20,050 nt of DNA from a virus, in IMG/VR virus record IMGVR_UViG_3300025132_006587, positions 1-20,050 of that record, one strand, 5' to 3'. Both the position numbers and the translations under genes were made by a program. Position 1 is the first letter of the stretch; each line of letters starts with the position of its first letter. The notes beneath the pieces were generated by a model. The model was not told the DNA's origin, searched no databases, and saw only the letters and a program-made list of their open reading frames with translations. This document shows, piece after piece, positions 13,023 to 20,050 of the stretch.

Positions 13023-14999
13023 ATGCCTGATTATGGTACAAATAAAAAAATAGTTAGAAAAGAGGTAAATTATCTCGGTAGAGATTTCTCATCAATAAGA
13101 CAGAACTTGATTGAGTTTGCCAAGTCATATTTCCCAAATACTTATAATGATTTTAATGAATCAGACCCTGGTATGATGTTTATTGAGATGGCTGCATATG
13201 TAGGTGATGTTTTAAATTTCTATGTAGATAATCAATTTAGAGAAACTCTAATTTTACAATCAGAAGAAAAGAAAAACATCTACGAGATTGCACAATCACT
13301 TGGATACAAACCAAAGACTGCTTCACCTGCAAGTGCTGAGTTAGATATATCAATGAATGTTCCTGCAAAACAAAATGGGGATGGTGAGTATATACCAGAT
13401 TTAAGTTATGGTGGAGTATTATCAACAAATAGTATAGTGAGTTCAACAAGTGGTGTAGAGTTTACACTAAGTGATGATATTAATTTTAAAGTATCAAGTT
13501 CATTAGATTCACTTGTTACTGAACCAATAATACCAAGTTCAGGTGTTGTTCCAACAGAATTTAAATTAACTAAAAAGGCAATTGTAAAAAGTGGTACAAG
13601 AAAGTCTGAAACATTTACTTTTAGTAGTGCAAAGAAATTTGATAAAATTGTTTTATCAGAACCTAATGTTACTGAGATAATTTCTGTTACAGATAGTAAT
13701 GGTAACAAATGGTATCAAGTTCCTTATCTTGCACAAGACACCGTATATGAAGATGAAGAAAATTCTACAGAGAACGACCCAAATCTTTCACAATTCCAAA
13801 ACGATACACCTTACTTATTAAAACTTATCAAGACATCAAGAAGATTTACAACTAAAGTTAGAGGTGAAGATTTAAAAACAGAAATACTTTTTGGTAGTGG
13901 TGTTAGTGATAATCCTGATGAAGAGATAATTCCAAATCCAGATAATGTTGGTTCATCATTAGGAACAGGTGTTTCAAAAATAGATGAAACATTTGACCCA
14001 AGTAATTTTTTAAAAACAAAAACTTTTGGACTTGCACCAAGTAACACAACACTTACCGTATTATATAATCATGGTGGTTCAGTAGAACATAATGTTAAGT
14101 CCGATAGTATTACAAACAAAAGTAATATCACATTTACAATATCTGCAGATAATTTAGATTCAACAAAAAAATCAACTGCAGAAGAAAGTTTAACTTTTAC
14201 AAATCCAAAACCTGCAAGTGGTGGTAGTGATGAAGAATCAATTGAAACTATTAGATTAAATGCAGCATCTGTGTTTAATGCACAAGGTCGTTCTGTAACA
14301 CAAAAGGATTATATAACAAGAGTTTATTCTTTACCACAAAAGTATGGTAATATCGCAAAAGTATTTATTAGTCAAGATGAACAATTAGACAAACAAACAG
14401 ATAAAGTTATAGATTCTGTTACAGGTGAAGTTGTTGAACAAGTTAATGTTAGTATAAATCCAAATCCATTAGCATTGAATATGTATGTTCTTGGATATGA
14501 TGCAGATAGAAAATTGACTTCTATTAATAGAGCAGTAAAAGAAAACTTAAGAATTTACTTATCACAATATAGAATGGTAACAGATGCTATCAATATCAAG
14601 AGTGGTTACATTATTAATATTGGTGTTAGATTTAATATTATTACAAAAAGAGGATTTAACAAAAATGATGTATTGTTTAGAGCAATACAAAAAGTCAAAG
14701 ATTACTTTGATATACAAAAATGGCAAATGGGACAACCGATAGTTCTAAGTGATATTGCATATCAAATATCACTAACTGATGGTGTTGCAAGTATTGTTCC
14801 ACCAGATGTTGATAATCCAAATAAAGATATAGTTGTGATTGAGAATAAACATTTAGTAGAAAATGGATATAGTGGAAACATATATGATATACAATCTGCA
14901 CTAAAAGATGGTGTGTTATATCCTTCAAAAGACCCAAGTTGTTTTGAAGTTAAATATCCAAATACAGATATTGAAGCTAGAGTAGTAGGAGACTTTTAA
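13023..14999 (+). CDS. 6: Baseplate wedge protein gp6-like (baseplate J family)
   Basis: A 658-residue protein. The N-terminus shows the family core: YLGRDFSSIRQNLIEFAKSYFP, then YNDFNESDPGMMFIEMAAYVGDVLNFYVDN (about 17-70) and QFRETLI; the C-terminal half has NAASVFNAQGRSVTQKDY and repeated beta-J-like strands. Gp6 forms the dimeric ring of the baseplate and is the largest conserved wedge protein in T4-like phages. Start 13023 is chosen because GGAGA at 13012-13016 precedes it; GTG 13020 is inside the previous stop. Length is close to T4 gp6 (660). Its partner gp25 is immediately upstream. Confidence 0.92.
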   Translation: MPDYGTNKKIVRKEVNYLGRDFSSIRQNLIEFAKSYFPNTYNDFNESDPGMMFIEMAAYVGDVLNFYVDNQFRETLILQSEEKKNIYEIAQSLGYKPKTASPASAELDISMNVPAKQNGDGEYIPDLSYGGVLSTNSIVSSTSGVEFTLSDDINFKVSSSLDSLVTEPIIPSSGVVPTEFKLTKKAIVKSGTRKSETFTFSSAKKFDKIVLSEPNVTEIISVTDSNGNKWYQVPYLAQDTVYEDEENSTENDPNLSQFQNDTPYLLKLIKTSRRFTTKVRGEDLKTEILFGSGVSDNPDEEIIPNPDNVGSSLGTGVSKIDETFDPSNFLKTKTFGLAPSNTTLTVLYNHGGSVEHNVKSDSITNKSNITFTISADNLDSTKKSTAEESLTFTNPKPASGGSDEESIETIRLNAASVFNAQGRSVTQKDYITRVYSLPQKYGNIAKVFISQDEQLDKQTDKVIDSVTGEVVEQVNVSINPNPLALNMYVLGYDADRKLTSINRAVKENLRIYLSQYRMVTDAINIKSGYIINIGVRFNIITKRGFNKNDVLFRAIQKVKDYFDIQKWQMGQPIVLSDIAYQISLTDGVASIVPPDVDNPNKDIVVIENKHLVENGYSGNIYDIQSALKDGVLYPSKDPSCFEVKYPNTDIEARVVGDF

Positions 15000-16174
15000 T
15001 GCATTATTTTGAATACATAAACAGAGACACAACAATTTATTCAGGTGGTACAACATCATCGTTAAATGCTGGTCATGATGAAATATTAGAAGTTGTAAAA
15101 GAAGTAAGTGCAGATGGTGGTACAATAAATGTATCTCGTATATTATTAAGTGCAGACTACTCTTATGTATCTAAGTCAATCCAAGAAGGTAAGATACCTA
15201 CAGATGCAAAATTTTATTTAAATTTATATGATGCAGGTTCTAAAGATATAGAGGCAGAACAAAAACTTGTTATCTATATGGTTAGTGGTAGTTGGAAATC
15301 AGGAACTGGTAAAAAGTTTGATAGTCCTATAACTACAAATGGTGCATCATATCAATATAGAGACCAAGACCAAAAACTACCATGGGTGACAGGTTCACTC
15401 TTAACAGATGGCGGTTCTTGGTTTAGTGGTTCACAAGATTCTTATTCACAATATAACATAAGTGGGTCTTATAACTTAACTTTTGATAAAAGAGATGTTA
15501 GATTTGATGTAACTGATTTGGTTAGAAATCATATTTTTTCAAGTTCTATTTATCCAAATAATGGATTTATAGTAAAGAGGGAATCTACAGGTTCATATGG
15601 AACAACTTATTCATATAGTGGTGATACTTTATCAGAAGAAGGTGGAACTTCAAGACTTGGTACATTACAATTCTTTTCAAGAGAAACACATACAATTTAT
15701 CCACCATCATTAGAAGTTGTTTGGGATGATTCAAAGTGGACAACAGGAAGTTTAGCACAACTTACAGGTAGTGCATTAGACGATACCGTAATTTATTTTA
15801 AAGGTATACGAGACGAATATTTAGAAAAATCAATATCAAGATTTAGATTAGTTGGTAGACCAAGATACAATGATAGAGTGTTTGGTACAACACCCGAAGG
15901 TCTTACCGTACGAACATTACCAAGTGGTTCAACTTTTTATTCAATTAAAGATTCTGTAACTGAGGAAACAATAGTACCATTTGGAACAGGTTCAATTGTG
16001 AGTTGTGATGGTACTGGTAATTACTTTAATTTAAGAATGGATAGTTTCCAAGCAGAAAGACATTATGACATACATCTTAAAGTAGTTAGTGGTAGTGGAA
16101 CCACAGATGAATTGATAAATTACTATAGTGACCCAGCATGGTCATTTAAGGTTGTAAGAAACATTGAGAGATAA
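14999..16174 (+). CDS. Probable baseplate or tail structural protein, beta-rich
   Basis: A 391-residue protein, rich in S, T, G and Y, with repeated short strands (FYLNLYDAGS, KLVIYMVSGSW, FIVKRESTGSYG). The first part (about 40-75, INVSRILLSADYSY...DAKFYLNLYD) resembles DNRLRE-like carbohydrate-binding or adhesin domains. T4 has gp7 and gp8 after gp6, so a gp8-like wedge protein is possible, but no diagnostic match is seen. The start overlaps the gp6 stop (TAATG). A baseplate-peripheral or fibre-attachment role is likely from position. Confidence 0.6.
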   Translation: MHYFEYINRDTTIYSGGTTSSLNAGHDEILEVVKEVSADGGTINVSRILLSADYSYVSKSIQEGKIPTDAKFYLNLYDAGSKDIEAEQKLVIYMVSGSWKSGTGKKFDSPITTNGASYQYRDQDQKLPWVTGSLLTDGGSWFSGSQDSYSQYNISGSYNLTFDKRDVRFDVTDLVRNHIFSSSIYPNNGFIVKRESTGSYGTTYSYSGDTLSEEGGTSRLGTLQFFSRETHTIYPPSLEVVWDDSKWTTGSLAQLTGSALDDTVIYFKGIRDEYLEKSISRFRLVGRPRYNDRVFGTTPEGLTVRTLPSGSTFYSIKDSVTEETIVPFGTGSIVSCDGTGNYFNLRMDSFQAERHYDIHLKVVSGSGTTDELINYYSDPAWSFKVVRNIER

Positions 16175-16176
16175 CA

Positions 16177-16686
16177 ATGCCATATACAAAAGATGAGGCA
16201 ATAAAAAATTCCGAATTATACGATAGAATTATTAATGAGGAACGAATTGCTTTAAATCGTGAAATACAAACCAACAGAGAACTTATGGAAATAAGTGGGT
16301 CTTGGGATGCAACAAAACCATTGAGAGATGGTAATGGTGTGATATTATCTTATGAAGACCCAGACAATCTTGGTAACTCAGTTGAACAAGTTTATCAAAA
16401 TGTTCGTGTTATCAACCAACAACAATATTTTAATGATGAAATGTTACCAGAAATAGATAAAGAAAGAGAATTTAAAACTTTTATTTTTGAACAATTTTTT
16501 GAATATTATTCTTCTGGTAGAATACAACGACCAAGACCAGGTGAAGAAGTTTCTTTCAATCCACCACCAAATTTACCAGAACCTGATGAACAACCAATAG
16601 GTGGTAGAGATGATACTTTTGGTCAACCTGAAACACCATCAGGTTATCAACCAAGAATTCCATTAAAAGATAACATAGATTTATAA
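16177..16686 (+). CDS. Structural protein of unknown function with Pro-rich tail
   Basis: A 169-residue protein. The N-terminal two thirds are helical and charged (DEAIKNSELYDRIINEERIALNREI); the last about 55 residues are rich in Pro, Gly and Asp (PRPGEEVSFNPPPNLPEPDEQPIGG). It lies between two structural genes at 2 and 8 bases distance. It may be a connector of the large protein to the baseplate; no family recognised. Confidence 0.6.
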   Translation: MPYTKDEAIKNSELYDRIINEERIALNREIQTNRELMEISGSWDATKPLRDGNGVILSYEDPDNLGNSVEQVYQNVRVINQQQYFNDEMLPEIDKEREFKTFIFEQFFEYYSSGRIQRPRPGEEVSFNPPPNLPEPDEQPIGGRDDTFGQPETPSGYQPRIPLKDNIDL

Positions 16687-16694
16687 GGTAAGTA

Positions 16695-19600
16695 ATGGCA
16701 GAATACGGATTTAATAACCAAGAGAGAGAACAATATTATAAACCTGAAAGGGTATATAGTAGTTTTGGAAGAGATAGTGGAGACTATATTGTCTTAGAAG
16801 TTTTCCAAAATGATGAACTTGTGCTCAGAGATAAATTTAATCCTGATGTAAATACTGAAGGGTTTTTGGATTTAAATGTTGGTCAACATCTAAGAGATAA
16901 TGGATTATCGGATGGTGAATATATTGTACAATATAGATTCCTAAGAAAGTTAGCAGGTAGAGACCATTTAGTAATGGTAAATAGTAATGGTGAACTATAT
17001 GCAGGTAAAGTTATAACAAAAAATATAAATGGGGAAACAAGATATTACACTGCCCCACCACCAAATGCATCTGCACAATCTTTGACAGAGAATCCACCAC
17101 AAGAATTATTTATACGAGATTTAAAATATTCACTTGATAAAATTAGTGGTGATAGAACTGAAATCGTAGTAAAAACACAAGATTTTAAAAACCAAACATA
17201 TCATAAAAACTTTAGAGAGATGAATTCTATTGTAAAGTTTCAACCATTTCTTACTGCAGGTAGTGGTGCAAATGGTTCTATTAAGTTTGATGAAAATGAA
17301 CCAGGAATATTAGTTGCAGACCTACAAGATAATGACAGAGGGTTTACACAAAATATGGTTGGTGGTGAAATTAGATTACCAAGAATATTCCAAAAAACAA
17401 TTACAAGAGAATATGTTGAATCAGTATTAACAGAAGTACAGGTACCAGTAGAAGTACCACCAGATATACCACCACCACCGCCACCACCAGTTTATGAAGA
17501 TACACCACCTGAACCAGACCCACCACAAGACCCACCTGTTAATGATGAAGAGGAAGAGGATTATGGTGGTATGTTTGATTATGATGGAGTTTGTTTTCAT
17601 CCTAATACAAAAGTAACATTAAGTAATGGTAGACAAGTTCCAATCAAGATGATGAAGATTGGTATGAAAGTCAGAACAGATAAAGGTGTTGCAAGAGTTA
17701 AAAAAGTCATAAAGAGTGAAAGAGGTTTTGGTGACTTGATGGTTAAATATAAAAACCTTATTGTTACCGACCACCACCCAATCAGAACAAAAGATGGTTG
17801 GTTTATGTCAAGAGAGGTTGGGGAGATATATTATCAGAAACCACCTTTTAAAGTATGGAACTTAGTATTAGATAAAGACCATACAATTTTTGCAAACAAT
17901 ATAGTTGCAGCGACTCTTGGTAAATGGAAGACTACTGAGACTAAACATTGGCAAGAAAGATTTCTTGAAGAGAGAAATAGATTTAGAATGGGTACATCTG
18001 ATAGGGCAAGACAACAAGCGGCACAAAGAGCAGCAAGTGGTTATGTTGACCCATATCGTGGACAAAAACAAGGTTCGGCCAGACCTGCATACATTGATTT
18101 TGATGTAACAGGTAATGCAGATTTAGGTGAAGAAGGTACAGACCCATTAACACCAGGTAATGGTTTACCACAAGGTGGATTAATAGATAGTGGTGATGGA
18201 TGGGGTATGTATGGTGCAAACAATAACAACATATATCAAAATGAAGTTATTGTAGAAGATATAAATCAAGAAATGTTAGGACATGCAGAGTTACCTGCAT
18301 TAGAAGACTTTATTCAAAACACACCAGTACCTGAAGGAACACAAGACTTCACAACTGAGATTGTTGAAAGTTGGGTTACAAGATTTGAAGATGAAACACT
18401 TAACTTTGATTATGTTGCAACAATTACAGAGGTTCTTGATTATAATAAAGTAAGAGTAAGTTTAACATATCAACAGGCTGCAGATGCAAATGGACATGAC
18501 GGCCCAAGTGGTAGAGATGCTGATTGGTATGGGTGGAATGTTTTATATGAGAAAAACAATATAGAAAGATTTAAAACCTATATGGTTTGTGATGATGATT
18601 ATTATTTAATCACAAATGAAAATAAAGAATTTTTTAATGAAGATAATCAAAATTCAAAGAGAGTATTTAAATTAAAACAACCATTAAGTCCTGATAAAGA
18701 AGAATTAGATAAAGTATATTTTGTAGAAAAAAGATTACCATCTCATGTTGAAGTAGTTAGATTAATACCATTTATTGATGAAGACCCAGATGGTTTATTT
18801 TTACAATTACCTAATTTAAATTCAGTTGATAATCCAATTAATTTTAGGTCAACAAGATTAGAAACACATAATACATTATTAGGTAGTGACGATTTACTAA
18901 ACAAAGATATTGAGAGAAAATTAGTAAGTGGTAGTTTATTAAATGTACAAGTTAATACTGAATTTAATAGAACATCTGTAAATTTAGGTTTACAAAATGA
19001 TGATATTGGTTTTGGAAATTTTGTACACTACTCAAGTGCTGAAAGAAGAATTAGAAACTTTAAAAAGAAAGTTGAATTGATTGAAGGATATAATAAAACA
19101 AGTCAATCGTTAACACCTATTTCATCTTCGGTAAATAGAATTTCATCTATTGAAAATCAAAGACAACGAGTAATTAATTCATTTGACCCATTTGAACATT
19201 ATATGTATTTTGAAAGTTCATCCTATGTGAGTTCATCAATGGGACAATATCATTCAAACACATGGCCTAAAACTAATACATCAAAACCATATACATTATT
19301 ACACTCTACTGGTTCAGAAGCTGTAACTTGGTTTGATACTATGATATTAAGTTCTTCATTATACGATATTGATAATCCTGATAGACTTGTAAATAATTTA
19401 TCTTTACATGTTGTAGATGATACTGAAAATAATCCATTTATAGAATTTATGGATATGACAGGTCAACAATTTGATGAGGTATGGACATACACCAAACATT
19501 TAACAGATGTTAATAATAGGTCTGCAAATATATCTGAAGGTATATCAAAAGATATTGCAGCAGAATATGCAAAGTCACTTGGTTTAGAACTTACAAATGG

Positions 19601-20050
19601 TAATGACTTAATGATATTACCTGAATATCTTGAGGGTAAAAATTCAGATGGAACAACTAAGTATGAGTCACCACAAGAACAAGTGACAGAAGAGATTTGG
19701 AAAAGATTACTAAATAACTTACCTTACTTTGTAAAAACAAAAGGTAGTGTTAGATGTTTAAAAGGAATATTAAATTGTTATGGAATACCGAGTTCAATAT
19801 TAAGAGTAAGAGAATATGGTGGGCCAGATAATCAAGAACGAGTAAGTTATGAAGTAAAAAGAAAGTTTACATATGCATTAGATTTTCATAGTTCACAATA
19901 TGTAAAAAGTATATGGACAACTGATTTAAACAATCAATATCCACAAACATTAGAATTAAGATTTAGAACACCAAATAGTGTAGGAAGTTCTGGTAGTATG
20001 GTGATTGCACAAAAAGAAAATGATTGGGCAATACATTTAAAAGACAATGG
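16695..20050 (+). CDS. Very large tail structural protein with embedded Hint domain, incomplete at window end
   Basis: The frame stays open from ATG 16695 to the window end (1118 residues so far). The first about 250 residues are strand-rich, then a Pro-rich linker (about 255-290, VPPDIPPPPPPPVYED) leads to a Hint (intein-like) domain at about 300-405, then an acidic, Gly-rich region and a long mixed part. Near residues 999-1035, IWKRLLNNLPYFVKTKGSVRC precedes a beta-rich segment whose TLELRFRTPNSVGSSGSMVIAQ resembles the start of a concanavalin-A/LamG lectin fold. The large size and place after gp6 recall T4 gp7 (1032 residues) or a fibre. It would be part of the baseplate rim or a host-binding fibre. 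Confidence 0.8.
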   Translation, partial: MAEYGFNNQEREQYYKPERVYSSFGRDSGDYIVLEVFQNDELVLRDKFNPDVNTEGFLDLNVGQHLRDNGLSDGEYIVQYRFLRKLAGRDHLVMVNSNGELYAGKVITKNINGETRYYTAPPPNASAQSLTENPPQELFIRDLKYSLDKISGDRTEIVVKTQDFKNQTYHKNFREMNSIVKFQPFLTAGSGANGSIKFDENEPGILVADLQDNDRGFTQNMVGGEIRLPRIFQKTITREYVESVLTEVQVPVEVPPDIPPPPPPPVYEDTPPEPDPPQDPPVNDEEEEDYGGMFDYDGVCFHPNTKVTLSNGRQVPIKMMKIGMKVRTDKGVARVKKVIKSERGFGDLMVKYKNLIVTDHHPIRTKDGWFMSREVGEIYYQKPPFKVWNLVLDKDHTIFANNIVAATLGKWKTTETKHWQERFLEERNRFRMGTSDRARQQAAQRAASGYVDPYRGQKQGSARPAYIDFDVTGNADLGEEGTDPLTPGNGLPQGGLIDSGDGWGMYGANNNNIYQNEVIVEDINQEMLGHAELPALEDFIQNTPVPEGTQDFTTEIVESWVTRFEDETLNFDYVATITEVLDYNKVRVSLTYQQAADANGHDGPSGRDADWYGWNVLYEKNNIERFKTYMVCDDDYYLITNENKEFFNEDNQNSKRVFKLKQPLSPDKEELDKVYFVEKRLPSHVEVVRLIPFIDEDPDGLFLQLPNLNSVDNPINFRSTRLETHNTLLGSDDLLNKDIERKLVSGSLLNVQVNTEFNRTSVNLGLQNDDIGFGNFVHYSSAERRIRNFKKKVELIEGYNKTSQSLTPISSSVNRISSIENQRQRVINSFDPFEHYMYFESSSYVSSSMGQYHSNTWPKTNTSKPYTLLHSTGSEAVTWFDTMILSSSLYDIDNPDRLVNNLSLHVVDDTENNPFIEFMDMTGQQFDEVWTYTKHLTDVNNRSANISEGISKDIAAEYAKSLGLELTNGNDLMILPEYLEGKNSDGTTKYESPQEQVTEEIWKRLLNNLPYFVKTKGSVRCLKGILNCYGIPSSILRVREYGGPDNQERVSYEVKRKFTYALDFHSSQYVKSIWTTDLNNQYPQTLELRFRTPNSVGSSGSMVIAQKENDWAIHLKDN
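17592..17909 (+). other. Hint (hedgehog/intein-type) domain inside the large tail protein
   Basis: Residues 300-405 of the large protein. Block A is CFHPNTKVTLSNGRQVPI (Cys300 first), block B is VTDHHPIRTKDGW (H360-H361-P362), and block F is VWNLVLDKDHTIFANNIV (H396, N401-N402). These are the conserved parts of Hint folds, in the right order and spacing. The terminal HN plus C/S/T of a splicing intein is absent (it continues VAATLG), and no homing endonuclease is inserted. Confidence 0.85.

Noticed and set aside
17592-17909. A complete splicing intein with homing endonuclease
   Set aside because: The domain is only about 106 residues, has no endonuclease insert and lacks the terminal HN plus C/S/T.
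1-20050. CRISPR arrays, insertion sequences or long direct repeats
   Set aside because: No regularly spaced repeats, transposase genes or terminal inverted repeats were seen by reading; short repeats are explained by AT-rich coding sequence.

Overview
This window looks like part of the genome of a tailed bacteriophage of the T4-like (contractile-tail) type. It is AT-rich, densely packed, and almost entirely on the + strand. The evidence is a gp55-type late sigma factor, a gp25 baseplate wedge protein, a gp6-type (baseplate J) wedge protein and a chain of further tail or baseplate proteins. Adjacent genes often overlap by TAATG or ATGA, which indicates translational coupling. No cellular housekeeping operon is present. 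The overall look is that of a marine phage. The host is not certain. The tmRNA tag begins with glycine and the gene does not encode CCA, both of which recall Bacteroidota and their relatives. However, clear Shine-Dalgarno sites and a TTGACA/TATATT promoter are not typical of that group.

Layout. Positions 1-3058 hold a run of small genes: the C-terminal part of a peptide deformylase, tiny membrane or lysine-rich proteins, a glycerol-3-phosphate-cytidylyltransferase-like nucleotidyltransferase, a 2OG-Fe(II) oxygenase, several small unknown proteins and an exported beta-rich protein. Positions 3062-3403 are a complete one-piece tmRNA (ssrA) with a recognisable pseudoknot, a tag reading frame (GNQVNFAYA, stop), a stop-codon hairpin and a tRNA-like end. 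Positions 3424-4331 encode two membrane proteins, one carrying a periplasmic 3D (RlpA-like) domain. Positions 4331-8719 form a DNA-modification and nucleotide-metabolism block: a SPPY DNA methyltransferase, a GNAT-like/2OG oxygenase fusion, then (after the only clear sigma70-type promoter) an HD phosphohydrolase overlapping a second DNA methyltransferase. Positions 8710-9686 carry a small membrane-anchored coiled-coil protein and the gp55-like sigma factor, ending at a bidirectional terminator.

A lone minus-strand gene (9741-9962) for a two-helix membrane protein converges on that terminator. It sits behind an AT-rich intergenic stretch that carries a TATAAATA late-promoter-like element. From 10104 to the window end runs the virion module: an unknown acidic helical protein, a gp5/OB-fold-like baseplate spike candidate, two unknown proteins, gp25, gp6, two further probable baseplate proteins, and a very large (at least 1118 residues, running off the window) structural protein. 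The large protein carries an embedded Hint (intein-like) domain and a start of a lectin-like domain.

How it fits together: the left part modifies DNA, nucleotides and translation (deformylase, tmRNA), the sigma factor switches on late genes, and the right part builds the baseplate and fibres. The most unusual points are the phage tmRNA with a non-canonical tag ending, the Hint domain inside a tail protein, the GNAT-2OG fusion between two DNA methyltransferases, and the isolated reverse-strand membrane gene.
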